NCBI RefSeq assembly: GCF_015645445.1
Contig: NZ_JADOGI010000003.1
Location: 62,001-126,000, forward strand
Length of the DNA stretch: 64,000 bases
Source: Nonomuraea cypriaca
GTDB taxonomy: Bacteria; Actinomycetota; Actinomycetes; Streptosporangiales; Streptosporangiaceae
Direction of reading: 5' to 3'
Below are positions 31,905 through 41,491 of this stretch, piece by piece. A program made the translations under genes and the position numbers. The notes below the pieces were generated by a model that saw only the letters and a list, made by a program, of their open reading frames with translations, was not told the origin of the DNA and did no database searches. How positions within the stretch are numbered: position 1 is the stretch's first letter; the number at the start of each line of letters is the position of its first letter.

Positions 31905-33212
31905 ATGACAGAAAGGCGAGATGGCGTGCGACGTCGATCGATAATCGGTACATCTCTGGCCATGGTTGTGGCCATGGGCCTGTCCGCCTGCGGTGGCGGC
32001 GACGGGGGCGACGGCGCCTCCACGACAGTGCGGGTCACCCTGGCCAACCACGTATGGACCGACAACGTCAAGCAGGCGCTGCCCGAGTTCGAGAAGCAGA
32101 CCGGGCTCAAGGTCGAGATCACCCAGCTCGGCGAGGACCAGCTCTCGGACCAGTACAACGTCAAGCTGAACGCCGGCTCGTCCGACATCGACGTGATGAT
32201 GTACCGCCCCCTGCAGGAGGGGAAGCTCTTCGCCAAGAACAAGTACCTGGCCGACCTGTCCGCCCAGGTCAAGTCCGCGGCCTGGGACTTCTCCGACTTC
32301 CAGGGCGGCCCGGTAGAGGCCACCGCGTACGAGGGCAAGCCGGTCGGTGTCCCGATCATCACCGAGCAGGAGGTCCTCTACTACCGCAAGGACCTGCTCG
32401 ATGAGGCCGGCCTGAGCGCCCCGCCGAAGACCCTCGACGAGCTGAAGGCCGCCGCCGCCAAGGTCAAGGCGGCCGAGCCGGATGTCGCCGGCTTCGTCGC
32501 CCGTACCGGCAAGTCGGCGGCGGTCACCCAGTTCTCCAGCTTCCTCTACAGCTTCGGCGGCGACTTCGTCGACAGCGGTGGCAAGGCCGCGGTCAGCAGC
32601 GACGCGGCCAAGCAGGCATACGCACTCTACGGCGGGCTGATCAAGGACTCCGGCCCGGCGAACGTCAGCACCGACATGGGCTGGCCCGAGGCGATGGCCA
32701 TCTTCACCCAGGGCAAGGCCGCCTTCTACACCGAGGCGAACTCCCTCTACAAGAACGCCACCGACCCGGCCAAGTCCAAGGTCTCGGACCAGGTCGGCTT
32801 CGCGCCGTTCCCGGCGGGCCCGGCCGGTTCGAAGCCGTACAACATCCCGTCGTGGGCACTGGGCATCAACGCCGGCTCCGAGAACACGGACAACGCCTGG
32901 AAGTTCATCGAGTGGGCCACCAGCAAGGAGCAGACGCTCGCTCAGCAGAAGTCCGGCGTGCCGGGCGCCCGCAGCTCTGTCTGGGCCGACCCGGAGGGCA
33001 TCTCGACCTTCCCGGAGGACCTGGCGGAGGCCATCGAGGCCAGCACCAAGGCGGGGGTGGGTCATGACCGGCCGCTGGTCGTGAAGGTCGCCGAGGCCCG
33101 CGAGATCGTCGGACAGCCGCTCGTCGACGCGATCACCGGCAAGGACGCCGGAGCGGCCGCGGACACGGCCAACGCCATGTTCCAGAAGTTCCTGGACGAC
33201 GAGGCCAGGTAA
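31905..33212 (+). CDS. Sugar ABC transporter substrate-binding lipoprotein
   Basis: A 435-residue type 1 extracellular solute-binding protein. The signal ends in the lipobox SACGGG. The mature part has the family pattern with GKPVGVPIITEQEVLYYRKD, WPEAMAIFTQGKAAFYTEAN and IPSWALGINAGSENTDNAWK. It should deliver an oligosaccharide to the two permeases downstream. ATG 31905 is preferred because AGGGGGACGG lies just before it; GTG 31878 is an alternative. No ATPase gene is present in the cluster, as is usual for actinomycete importers energised by a shared MsiK-type ATPase. Confidence 0.9.
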   Translation: MTERRDGVRRRSIIGTSLAMVVAMGLSACGGGDGGDGASTTVRVTLANHVWTDNVKQALPEFEKQTGLKVEITQLGEDQLSDQYNVKLNAGSSDIDVMMYRPLQEGKLFAKNKYLADLSAQVKSAAWDFSDFQGGPVEATAYEGKPVGVPIITEQEVLYYRKDLLDEAGLSAPPKTLDELKAAAAKVKAAEPDVAGFVARTGKSAAVTQFSSFLYSFGGDFVDSGGKAAVSSDAAKQAYALYGGLIKDSGPANVSTDMGWPEAMAIFTQGKAAFYTEANSLYKNATDPAKSKVSDQVGFAPFPAGPAGSKPYNIPSWALGINAGSENTDNAWKFIEWATSKEQTLAQQKSGVPGARSSVWADPEGISTFPEDLAEAIEASTKAGVGHDRPLVVKVAEAREIVGQPLVDAITGKDAGAAADTANAMFQKFLDDEAR

Positions 33213-33220
33213 GCGGCACA

Positions 33221-33254
33221 CGCGGGTGGCGGGACAGAGCGCCCGTCTCCCGCG
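33221..33254 (+). terminator. Attenuating stem-loop after the binding-protein gene
   Basis: CGCGGG (33221-33226) pairs with CCCGCG (33249-33254), with further partial pairing inside. Stem-loops here often limit readthrough so that the binding protein is made in excess of the permeases. Confidence 0.35.
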
Positions 33255-33287
33255 TACCCCGCAGGCCCGCCCATCCCTGGAGACCTC

Positions 33288-34229
33288 ATGGCAACGATCA
33301 CCACCAAGCCGCCGCGCAGCACCCCCGCCGCCCCCGATACGCCGGGCTGGGTGCGCTGGGTCAATGACCACCGCAAATGGCTCTTCGCCGCGCCCGCGAT
33401 GACCTTCGTCGCCGCGCTGCTCGTGTTCCCGCTGGCCTGGACCGCCTATCTCAGCCTGACCGACGCCGAGGGGTCCGTTCGCGCGGAGAGCGAGTTCGTG
33501 GGGTTGGCGAACTACCTGGACGTCCTCTCTGACACCGACCGGTTCTGGCCCGCCGTGGGACGGACGGCCACCTTCACCGTCGTCGCGCTGCTGTTCGAGG
33601 TGGTCCTCGGGATGGCGATCGCTCTCCTGCTCTGGCGGCCGTTCAAGGGGCAGAGGTGGGTCCGGGTCGCCATCCTGCTGCCGCTCGTCGCCACCCCGGT
33701 GGCAGTCGGCATGATGTGGCGGCTCATCTTCGACCCGAACATCGGCCTGGCCAACCAGGTCCTGGGCTGGTTCGGCATCGGGCCACAGCCGTGGCTCGCC
33801 GGCCAGTACTCGGCGCTGCCCACCACGATCTTCATCGACGTGTGGCAGTGGACGCCGATGGTCGTGCTGATCCTGCTCGCCGGGCTCACCTCGCTGTCGG
33901 ACGAGCCGCAGGAAGCGGCGCGCATCGACGGCGCCAGCACGTGGCAGCGTTTCCGGCACGTCACGCTGCCGCTGCTGATGCCCACGCTGACCGTGGCGAT
34001 CCTGCTGCGCGGCATCGACGCGCTGAAGACCTTCGACATCCTCTACGCCACCAAGGGCCGTGGCGGCGGTTCGTTCCACGAGGTGGAGACCCTCAACGTG
34101 TACGCCTACGGCCTCAGCTTCGACTACAACGAGTACGGCGTCTCCTCCACCGTGCTCATCATCTTCTTCCTGATCATCATTGGGGCGATGTGGGCCCTGA
34201 CCGCCCGGCGCAAGGAGGCGCAGCGATGA
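33288..34229 (+). CDS. Sugar ABC transporter permease (MalF/UgpA-type)
   Basis: A 313-residue inner-membrane permease with six predicted helices, the first at about residues 35-55 (WLFAAPAMTFVAALLVFPLA). The cytoplasmic EAA loop that contacts the ATPase is EAARIDGASTWQRFRHVTLP. It begins 75 bases after the binding protein and overlaps the second permease by 4 bases (ATGA). The two form a heterodimeric channel. Confidence 0.92.
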   Translation: MATITTKPPRSTPAAPDTPGWVRWVNDHRKWLFAAPAMTFVAALLVFPLAWTAYLSLTDAEGSVRAESEFVGLANYLDVLSDTDRFWPAVGRTATFTVVALLFEVVLGMAIALLLWRPFKGQRWVRVAILLPLVATPVAVGMMWRLIFDPNIGLANQVLGWFGIGPQPWLAGQYSALPTTIFIDVWQWTPMVVLILLAGLTSLSDEPQEAARIDGASTWQRFRHVTLPLLMPTLTVAILLRGIDALKTFDILYATKGRGGGSFHEVETLNVYAYGLSFDYNEYGVSSTVLIIFFLIIIGAMWALTARRKEAQR

Positions 34230-35041
34230 AGCCCCGGCCCGCGTACCGGATGTTCCGGGTGGTGGCGCTCACCTTCGTGATGCTCATGCTGCTCGCGCCG
34301 CTGATCTGGATGATCGCCGCGTCGTTCAAGACCAACGTCGACATCTACGACCCGGGCAAGGCGCTGGCGTTCTCGCCCACCATGGACAACTACGCCAAGG
34401 TGCTCCAGCAGGCGAACTACGTCGAGTTCATCGTCAACAGCCTCTGGGTGGCGTTCGCCGCCACCGTGGCGTCGTTGATCCTCGGCCTGCCGGCCGCGTA
34501 CTCGATGAGCCGGTTCAACATGAAGAAGTCCGCGCTGGTGGTGCTGATGGCCCGGGTCATCCCCGGCGTCTCGCTCCTGGTGCCCTGGTATTACGTCTTC
34601 TCCAACCTGAAGATGGTCGGGGGCTTCGGTGTGCTGATCATCAGCCACATGTTCGTCTCGCTGCCGCTGGTGGTCTACATCATGATGGGCTACTTCGACA
34701 GCCTGCCCGAGGACCTGGAGGAGGCGGCGCTGGTCGACGGGCTGACCCACATCGGCGCGTTCCGCCGCATCACCCTGCCTCTGTCCGTGCCGGGTATCGC
34801 CACCGCCGGGATCCTGTCCTTCATCTTCTCCTGGAACAACTTCATGTTCGCGCTCGTGCTCTCCGACGCGGACACCAAGACGCTGCCCGTGGCGATCTTC
34901 GACTTCGTCGGCTACGCCAGCATCGACTGGGGCGGCCTGATGGCCGCGACCACCGTGGTCACCCTGCCGATCATGCTGATCGCCCTGTTCGTGCAGAAGT
35001 ACGTGGTCTCAGGCCTCACCGCCGGCGCGACCAAGGGCTGA
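34226..35041 (+). CDS. Sugar ABC transporter permease (MalG/UgpE-type)
   Basis: A 271-residue permease with six helices, starting at ATG 34226 inside the stop of the previous gene. The EAA loop EAALVDGLTHIGAFRRITLP is intact and the protein ends with VVSGLTAGATKG, the normal tail of this group. Together with the preceding gene it should import the sugar recognised by the lipoprotein. Confidence 0.92.
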   Translation: MKPRPAYRMFRVVALTFVMLMLLAPLIWMIAASFKTNVDIYDPGKALAFSPTMDNYAKVLQQANYVEFIVNSLWVAFAATVASLILGLPAAYSMSRFNMKKSALVVLMARVIPGVSLLVPWYYVFSNLKMVGGFGVLIISHMFVSLPLVVYIMMGYFDSLPEDLEEAALVDGLTHIGAFRRITLPLSVPGIATAGILSFIFSWNNFMFALVLSDADTKTLPVAIFDFVGYASIDWGGLMAATTVVTLPIMLIALFVQKYVVSGLTAGATKG

Positions 35042-35428
35042 CCGGCATGACGACCTTCGCCCAGACGTCGCAAACGGCAGCCACCACGCCGAAAGCACGC
35101 GCAGCCGGCGAACGCCAGGGCAGGCCGGTGTGATGGAGTTTCGTGCGGATGGTCAGTGCGTGGACGGCGACAGGTGGGCGCGTTCTCCCTGAGCACCGAT
35201 GCATGGGAGGGCCCCTTCGGCGGGCCGATCGCGCACGGGCACCTCACGCTCTCGCTGGTGCCGCACCTCCTCACCATGGCGCCCTCCTGGAACGGGCCAC
35301 GGAGCCCGGTCGGCAGCCGGGGGGCCGACCACGTCAAGCTCTTCGACGGGGCTGAACGATAACGATTAGCTGTGAACCCTGCTCCCGATGCGCCTCTCAC
35401 GCGCGACCCATGGAACCCTCAAGGCGGC
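35042..35428. other. Stretch with a MaoC-like fragment
   Basis: About 390 bases between the importer and the glycosidase contain no complete gene, only the fragment at about 35165-35290. A TGA-rich, AT-richer segment before 35400 may hold the promoter of the glycosidase. Confidence 0.4.
35165..35290 (+). pseudogene. Fragment of a MaoC-like dehydratase gene
   Basis: The short segment WEGPFGGPIAHGHLTLSLVP matches the active-site region of (R)-specific enoyl hydratases (usually GPFGxTIAHGxLTLSL), including the His of IAHG. Nothing before or after continues the family, so it is a relic left between the importer and the glycosidase gene. Confidence 0.45.
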
Positions 35429-36841
35429 ATGACGATGGCAAGGATCGGATGGGGATCGGTGGTATCGACTAACGGGGGATCGACTTGGCGGCGGCTCGGC
35501 CGGCTGACAGCCTCGGCCGCGGTGGTCACCGCCATGGCGCTGGCCGCGGCGAGCTGCGGGGTCGCCGACCCGGACGAGCCGGGGGTGCCTGTCGTGCGGC
35601 AGTCCTCGGCCGCGCCGCAGGCGGCGACCGAGAGCGAGATCGGCGTACCCCCTGCGGTGGACCCCGGGTGGCCGCGCTGGGGGTTCACGCATACGGGTGT
35701 CAGCGCCAACAACATCACCCCGCGGTTCGAGCGGGACGTGGCCCGGTCGCTGGCCCGGACACCGATGTTGCAGAACCAGCACATCATGGGGTTCGGCGCG
35801 CTCAACCCGGAGCCGTACCCGGGGCAGTACTTCTGGGAGGACCTCGACAGCCGGCTGAACCTGATGCAGGAGTCCGGCGGCACGCAGATCATCACGCTCT
35901 GCTGCGCCCCCGACTGGATGAAGGGCGGCCCAGAAGGCCCGACCGAGGAGTCGGCGTGGGACGAGCACCTGGAGGACGCCCCCTACCCCGAGCACTACGA
36001 CGACTTCGCCAGGCTGGCGGCGACCGTCGCCAGCAAGTACAAGGACGTCAAATACTTCATGGTCTGGAACGAGTTCAAGGGCTTCTGGAAGGACCACTCC
36101 AAGCCCGCGAACTTCAAGGGCTACACGGAGTTGTACAACAAGGTCTACGACGCGGTGAAGGCGGTCCGGCCCGACGCCAAGATCGGCGGCCCGTACCTCG
36201 GCTTCGACAGCAACAGCAGCGGCGAGTCCGAACTGCGGGGGCCGTGGGGAGTGGTGAACCAGAACGCCATCGACGCCTTCGAGTACTGGTTCAAGAACAA
36301 GAAGGGCGCCGACTTCATCGTGGTCGACGGCGCCTCGCCCACCGACGCGCATGAGTTGCTGCCCGACGAGTTCGGGGCGCTGGCCAAGTTCGGCGCGGTG
36401 ACCAAGTGGCTGCGCGAGAAGACCGGCGACCTGCCGGTCTGGTGGTCGGAGTGGTATTTCGTGCCCGAGGACGGCACCACCTGGCCGGAGAACAAGCGGC
36501 TCGCGGTCCAGGCCGCCTCGATGATCGAGTTCGCCGAGAGCGGCGCCGCGACCGCGCTCTACTGGAACCCGCAGACCAAGGAAGGCCCCTGCGAGGGCTG
36601 CCTGTGGGACTCGCGGACCGGAGCGGAGATGCCGACGGGACAGCTGGTGAGCAACTTCACCAAGTGGTTCCCCGCCGACGTCAAGGTGGAGCAGGTCACC
36701 TCCTCCGACCCGGACGTCCGGGTGCTGGCGCAGCCGCAGCAGCTCCTGCTGGTCAACACGACGGATTCCGCGGTCACCACGACGGTGGACGGCAAGGAGT
36801 TCGCCCTCCAGCCGTATGAGATCAGGTGGAGCGGCCGGTAG
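35429..36841 (+). CDS. Secreted glycosidase, GH39-like (clan GH-A)
   Basis: A 470-residue lipoprotein (lipobox AAASCG) with a TIM-barrel glycosidase pattern. Likely acid/base Glu lies in FMVWNEFKGFW (about residue 215) and nucleophile Glu in PVWWSEWYF (about residue 341), the arrangement of GH39 beta-xylosidase or alpha-L-iduronidase relatives. Further barrel landmarks are WPRWGFTHTGVSANNITPRF at the start, TLCCAPDWMKGG and GGPYLGFDSN. A C-terminal beta domain follows (VRVLAQPQQLLLVNTTDSAV). ATG 35429 has AAGGCGG upstream. Position after a sugar importer suggests that it cuts the polysaccharide whose products are imported. Confidence 0.75.
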   Translation: MTMARIGWGSVVSTNGGSTWRRLGRLTASAAVVTAMALAAASCGVADPDEPGVPVVRQSSAAPQAATESEIGVPPAVDPGWPRWGFTHTGVSANNITPRFERDVARSLARTPMLQNQHIMGFGALNPEPYPGQYFWEDLDSRLNLMQESGGTQIITLCCAPDWMKGGPEGPTEESAWDEHLEDAPYPEHYDDFARLAATVASKYKDVKYFMVWNEFKGFWKDHSKPANFKGYTELYNKVYDAVKAVRPDAKIGGPYLGFDSNSSGESELRGPWGVVNQNAIDAFEYWFKNKKGADFIVVDGASPTDAHELLPDEFGALAKFGAVTKWLREKTGDLPVWWSEWYFVPEDGTTWPENKRLAVQAASMIEFAESGAATALYWNPQTKEGPCEGCLWDSRTGAEMPTGQLVSNFTKWFPADVKVEQVTSSDPDVRVLAQPQQLLLVNTTDSAVTTTVDGKEFALQPYEIRWSGR

Positions 36842-36950
36842 CCTGCGCCGTGCCAGATAGCAAGACGGCCACCTCTGTGATGGCTGATCCCTCATTGTGT
36901 GATGAAACGATGACAATGCGGTTGACCACCGGATTCGTCTGATACGGATC

Positions 36951-37979
36951 ATGCAACCGACGAACCCCTCCCCTGACTCCTCGTTTCCCCAAGTCACCAC
37001 TGGCCGCCGCCGCGCCGGAGCGATCGTGGCCGTCGCGGTCGCGGCCACGCTGGCGGCCTGCGGCGTATCCACGACTGCCGCCCCCGGCGACGGACCGGCC
37101 GCGGCGGACGCGACGGCCCAGCACGCCGATCAGGCCGCAACCGGCGTCAAGGTTTTGTGGATGGGCGACTCCATCGCGGGCGCGGAAGCCCCGGCCCTGG
37201 ATGCCGCGCTGAAGGCCAGCGGTGTGCGGTTCAAGAACGCCACCTCCGACGGCGGCGGCGGCAACATCGTCGCCGGTGATCACCCGGTGACGGCCATGGC
37301 GGCCAAGGACGCCTGGAAGAGGCTGAGGGAGAACCTCGCCTCCTTCCGGCCGACGCTGATCGCGTACCAGATCGCCACCTATGACTGGGGCACGCCCGGC
37401 CAGCAGTTGGCGGCCTACCAGAAGCTCTCCCGGACGGCGGAGGACGCCGGTGCCCAGCTCGTCCTGGTGTCCGCCCCGCCGTTCAAGATCGACGAATTCT
37501 TCGAGCCCCACGAGGGCGCGATCAAGAGCGCGCCCGCGATGGCCGCCAAGGTCGCTGACGTTCGCTACCTGGATGCCTCCGAGCTGTGGGGGAACGACTA
37601 CGCCGCCGGCAGGGCCCAGCGTGCCAATGACGGGATCCACTCCTGCCAACAGGGGTCGGCGGCCTTCGCCACCTGGTTAGGCAACGCGCTACGACACGGC
37701 GGTACGCCGGTATCGGTGCTCGTCCAGGTTCGGGCCGATGCCGACCAGATCGCCGTCACCGTCTCCGACGACGGGCCCGGCATCCCCGCCGACCTGCTGC
37801 CCCACGTCTTCGACCGCTTCACCAAAGGTGACGTCGCCCGTACCCGCACCGATGCCAGCGGCCTGGGCCTGGCCATCGCCACCGAGAACGCGCGCCTGCA
37901 CGGCGGCACTCTCACTGCGGCCAACGCCCCCCGCGGCGGAGCCATCCTGACCCTCACCCTGCCGCGGAACCCACCATGA
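36951..37979 (+). pseudogene. SGNH hydrolase lipoprotein fused to a histidine-kinase ATPase tail
   Basis: A single 342-codon frame encodes two unrelated pieces. Residues 1-242 are a lipoprotein (lipobox LAACGV) of the SGNH hydrolase type, with the GDS block KVLWMGDSIAGAEAP and the DxxH triad end NDGIHSCQQGSAAFATWL. The sequence then becomes GNALRHGGTPVSVLVQV, DDGPGIPADLLPHVFDRF, SGLGLAIATENARLHGG and GGAILTLTLP, the N-, G1- and G2-box region of a sensor kinase HATPase domain. The kinase sensor, HAMP and phosphoacceptor His are absent. The join near base 37678 includes a TTA codon. The kinase remnant sits beside a MacB-like exporter, where two-component genes commonly occur. Probably a deletion product; the SGNH half might still be active. 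Confidence 0.8.
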
Positions 37980-37996
37980 GGAACGCCGGCACATCT

Positions 37997-40516
37997 CTAC
38001 TCGCGGATGCCGATGCCCTCGACCGGCGGGGTGCGCATGAGCCGGCCGATCGGCAGCACCGTGGCGACCAGCGCGAGCACGACGGTTCCGCCGATGATGG
38101 TGACCCAGCCCAGGGCCGGGACGTACGGGATGGGCTCTCCGGCGATGGCGTTGACGATCGAGGAGAGGGTGACCGTTGCGATCGCGACGCCGATCGTGAG
38201 TGCCACGCCCAGTAGGGCGGCCTGTTCGGCGTGGGCCATCCGTCTCACCTGGCCGCGGGTCATCCCGACCAGGCGCAGCAGGGACAGCTCCCGGGTCCGG
38301 GCCAGGGCGGCCATGATCAGGGTGTTGGCGGCCGCGAGTACCGCGTACCCGACCAGCACGGCGACCAGCAGCTTGTTCAGCCAGGCGCTGATCGCCAGAT
38401 CTTGGGCGAGTTCGCCGGTGAGCCGGTCCGTGCCGGTCACGGTGCTCGCCGGGTATTCACCCGCGAGCCTGGTCAGGGCGGTGCCGACGGCGGCACCTGG
38501 TGCGGTGCGGATCAGGACATGGTCGTCGAGACCGGTCACGGTGTGCCCGGCGAGTGTCTCGGTGTTCAGGGTGACCTCGCCGAACCCGAAGCCCCGGTCG
38601 TAGATGGCGACGACCCGCAAGGTGACCGGCGTGCCGTCACCGAGCCACAACCGCGCGTCGTCGCCGATCTCCCAGCCCGACGACTGCGCCCGTGACGCGG
38701 ACACCGCCACGGTGGCGCCGTGCAGATCGGCGAGGCTTCCCGACCGTACTCCCAGGTCCATGGTCCGTTCCGCCCCCTGCGGATCGATGCCCTGCGCAAC
38801 CACAGCCTGACCACCGAACTCCATGGGCACGACCACGGAAGTGCGGCGCACCCCGGTCGCGGCCAGCACCCCCGGGATCAGGCGGGCCTTCTCCGTGGCG
38901 GACACGGGCAGGCCGACGCGGCCGACCAGCGCGTGCTGGGCGAGTGTCCCGTCCTGGCTCTGGATCACCGTCTGGCGCTGCAGGTTGTCCTGCAGGAACC
39001 AGACGGTGCCGCCGAACCCGACGGACAGGACCAGCGCGGTCAGCACGGCGACCATTCCGCGCGCGTTCGCCCGCAGGTTCGCGGCGGCGAGGTACCCGCT
39101 GTCGCCCCAGACGGTTCGCAGGACCGGCGCGAGTAGCCGCGCGGCGGCCTGGTTGATCCACGGGGCCAGGAGCGCGACCGCCAGCACGAACGTGTACAGC
39201 ATTCCCACCGCGGCGCCCATTGCGGTCTCACCGCTGGTGCTGCCGGTGAGGCCGATCATGCACACCGCGCCGACGAGGAGGGCCAGGCCGCAGACGCCCC
39301 GGACCTTGCCCCCCGTCGCGGGTTCGACGGCGGCCTCACCGAGCGCCTCGGTAGGCCGGATCCGGGTGGTGCGCGAGGCCGCGATCCAGGCGGACAGCAG
39401 CGCGACGGCGGCCACCGCGGCGATCACCGCCAGCGCGGACAGGACGCCGCCGCGCACCGTGAAGGTGTCGGGGACGAACCCGCGGGTCACGAGTTCGTCC
39501 CGGATCCAGGCGGTGGCGGCCAGTCCCGCCGGGACGCCCACCGCCACGGCGAGCAGGCTGAGCAGGCCCACCTCGCCGAGGATCAGGAGCCGCACCTGGC
39601 CCGGGGTCGCCGCGATCGCCCGCAGTAGGGCGAGGTCGCGGCGGCGGTGCCGGACCGACAGTCCGACCGTCGCGGCGATCACGAAGCCGATGATCATCGC
39701 GGCATAGCCACCGAACGCGCCACCGGCCTGCACGGCCAGGTCCCGTGCGGCGGCCGCCTCGGGCTGTTCCGCCAGCCCCCGCTCGGCGCCCGTGTACGTC
39801 TTCGCCCCCGCCTCGGCCGCGACCCGGCGCACCTCGGCGACCACCGCCGACCGATCGGCGCCCTGCGCGGCGAGGACGCCGATCGCGTCGAAGCGGCCAC
39901 GGTGCGGGTCGAGCCGGGCCGCCTGCGCGTCGGTGAAGAACAGCACCGCTCCCGGCCCTCGCGTGCCGGCCGCCTCCACGACGCCGCTCACCCGGAACCG
40001 GTGAACGGCCCCACCGGTGACGATCTCCGTGGTGACACCGGGACGCAGCCGTCCGGCGGTGGCGAGCCGGGCGTCGACGGCGATCTCACCAGCGGACCGC
40101 GGCGCCGTGCCGGACACGATCCGGTACGGGGTGAGCGCCGCGCTCGCCCAGCCGTGGCCGGTGGCGGGCACGTTCGATGCCGCGACCGCGATCGAGTGAT
40201 CTCCCACCGCGCTCGCCACACCGGGCACCTGGGCGAGCAGGCGGACCAGCGATTCCGGGACACCGCCGCGCTCGGGCAGCACCACCGTGGTGGACTCGCT
40301 CTCCCCGAACATCTCCGGCCCGGCCACCGTGAGGTCCCGTTGGGCGACGACGGCGGTCGCCTCGCCGTACCGCTCCGGCAGGCCCTGGTACTGCAGCCCC
40401 GATTCCACGAGAAGCGCGCACACTGTCAGGATCATGGCGCCGGCACTGAGCGCCATGAAGGTCGCCACGAAACCGCCTTTACGAAAGCGCAGCATCTGCG
40501 CGGCCAGTCGGAGCAT
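37997..40516 (-). CDS. MacB/FtsX-type ABC transporter permease
   Basis: An 839-residue membrane protein with two FtsX-like repeats, ten predicted helices and large extracellular domains (about residues 40-240 and 490-660). Repeat motifs include RHRRRDLALLRAIAATPGQV and RTRELSLLRLVGMTRGQVRR, the cytoplasmic segments contacting the ATPase. These mechanotransmission exporters work in antimicrobial-peptide resistance, lipoprotein or toxin handling. It starts 3 bases after its ATPase ends. The convergent gene is the SGNH/kinase chimera, whose missing two-component system probably controlled this pair. Confidence 0.9.
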   Translation of the reverse strand: MLRLAAQMLRFRKGGFVATFMALSAGAMILTVCALLVESGLQYQGLPERYGEATAVVAQRDLTVAGPEMFGESESTTVVLPERGGVPESLVRLLAQVPGVASAVGDHSIAVAASNVPATGHGWASAALTPYRIVSGTAPRSAGEIAVDARLATAGRLRPGVTTEIVTGGAVHRFRVSGVVEAAGTRGPGAVLFFTDAQAARLDPHRGRFDAIGVLAAQGADRSAVVAEVRRVAAEAGAKTYTGAERGLAEQPEAAAARDLAVQAGGAFGGYAAMIIGFVIAATVGLSVRHRRRDLALLRAIAATPGQVRLLILGEVGLLSLLAVAVGVPAGLAATAWIRDELVTRGFVPDTFTVRGGVLSALAVIAAVAAVALLSAWIAASRTTRIRPTEALGEAAVEPATGGKVRGVCGLALLVGAVCMIGLTGSTSGETAMGAAVGMLYTFVLAVALLAPWINQAAARLLAPVLRTVWGDSGYLAAANLRANARGMVAVLTALVLSVGFGGTVWFLQDNLQRQTVIQSQDGTLAQHALVGRVGLPVSATEKARLIPGVLAATGVRRTSVVVPMEFGGQAVVAQGIDPQGAERTMDLGVRSGSLADLHGATVAVSASRAQSSGWEIGDDARLWLGDGTPVTLRVVAIYDRGFGFGEVTLNTETLAGHTVTGLDDHVLIRTAPGAAVGTALTRLAGEYPASTVTGTDRLTGELAQDLAISAWLNKLLVAVLVGYAVLAAANTLIMAALARTRELSLLRLVGMTRGQVRRMAHAEQAALLGVALTIGVAIATVTLSSIVNAIAGEPIPYVPALGWVTIIGGTVVLALVATVLPIGRLMRTPPVEGIGIRE

Positions 40517-40519
40517 GGT

Positions 40520-41284
40520 TCAGCCCTCCTGGCTCGCGACGGGCTGCCGGCGGCCGAGCTGCGCCAGCTGTTCGGCGATCCGCTGGACCCCGGGCTGCGG
40601 CATGTCCTGCACGATCCGGCCGTCGGCGAGGACCATGACCCGGTCGGCGTAGGACGCGGCGCCCGGATCATGGGTCACCATGATGACGGTCTGCCCGGAC
40701 TCGTCGACCGCTGAGCGCAGCAGGGCCAGCACCTCCGCCGCGCTCTGTGTGTCGAGCGCCCCGGTCGGTTCGTCGCAGAAGATCACCTCGGGCCGGGTGA
40801 CGAGTGCCCGGGCGATCGCCACCCGCTGCTGCTGGCCGCCGGAGAGCTGCGTCGGCCGGTGCCGGAGCCGATCCCCCAGGCCGACCCGTCCGACCACCTC
40901 GGTGAGCCATGCCGGGTCCGGTCGGCGGGCGGACAGCCGCGACGGCAGCAGGATGTTCTCCTCCACGGTGAGCGCACCCACCAGGTTGAACGCCTGGAAC
41001 ACGAAGCCGACCCGGCTGCGGCGCAGCTTGGTCAATTCGTTCTCGGACATCGACGACAGGTCGGTGGCGCCGATCCGGACCCGGCCCGAGGTGGGCCGGT
41101 CCAGGCCGGCCGCGCAGTGCAGCAGGGTGCTCTTGCCGGAGCCTGACGGCCCCATCACCGCCGTCATCGTCCCGCGGAAGAACCGGGCGTCGACATCGTT
41201 CAGGGCCACGACAGACTGACCGTCCCCGTACGTCTTGCTGACACGTTCGACGCTGACGGCGTCATCGGTCATGGTCATGGACAT
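40520..41284 (-). CDS. ABC transporter ATP-binding protein (MacB/LolD type)
   Basis: A 254-residue ATPase with Walker A GPSGSGKST, Q-loop FQAFNLVGALTV, signature LSGGQQQRVAIARAL, Walker B VIFCDEPTGALD and the switch His in VTHDPGAAS. ATG 41284 is chosen because GGAAGG lies before it and conserved sequence begins soon after; a longer frame starts at 41341. It drives the permease encoded immediately downstream. Confidence 0.93.
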   Translation of the reverse strand: MSMTMTDDAVSVERVSKTYGDGQSVVALNDVDARFFRGTMTAVMGPSGSGKSTLLHCAAGLDRPTSGRVRIGATDLSSMSENELTKLRRSRVGFVFQAFNLVGALTVEENILLPSRLSARRPDPAWLTEVVGRVGLGDRLRHRPTQLSGGQQQRVAIARALVTRPEVIFCDEPTGALDTQSAAEVLALLRSAVDESGQTVIMVTHDPGAASYADRVMVLADGRIVQDMPQPGVQRIAEQLAQLGRRQPVASQEG

Positions 41285-41371
41285 GGCGAGTACCTTCCAC
41301 GGAGAGCCCTTTTCGACGGCTCCCGACCCTAGGTAGCTCACCGGGCCCGCAACAATGCAGCCAGTTACCCA

Positions 41372-41399
41372 CGCGTGGTAGTGCAGGCGCTACCACGCG
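41372..41399. promoter_or_regulatory. Perfect 10-base palindrome between the exporter and metX
   Basis: CGCGTGGTAG (41372-41381) and its exact reverse complement CTACCACGCG (41390-41399) flank 8 bases. It lies 88 bases upstream of the ATPase start and 93 bases upstream of metX, in the divergent promoter region, so it is a strong candidate operator for either. Confidence 0.5.
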
Positions 41400-41491
41400 C
41401 TCCCCGGCCGTACGGCACCCGCTGCCGCCCGGCAAGCCGCAGGACCTGCACGGATGACGTCATCGGCAGGCGCAGGGCTACCATAGGCTCC

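Noticed and set aside
31857-34079. Minus-strand open frame of 740 codons opposite the sugar importer
   Set aside because: Shadow of the binding-protein and permease genes, whose lipobox, EAA loops and helices are clear on the plus strand.
36922-36945. TTGACC and a TA-rich hexamer as a promoter for the SGNH chimera
   Set aside because: The spacing is 13-15 bases for every reasonable -10 choice, too short to call.
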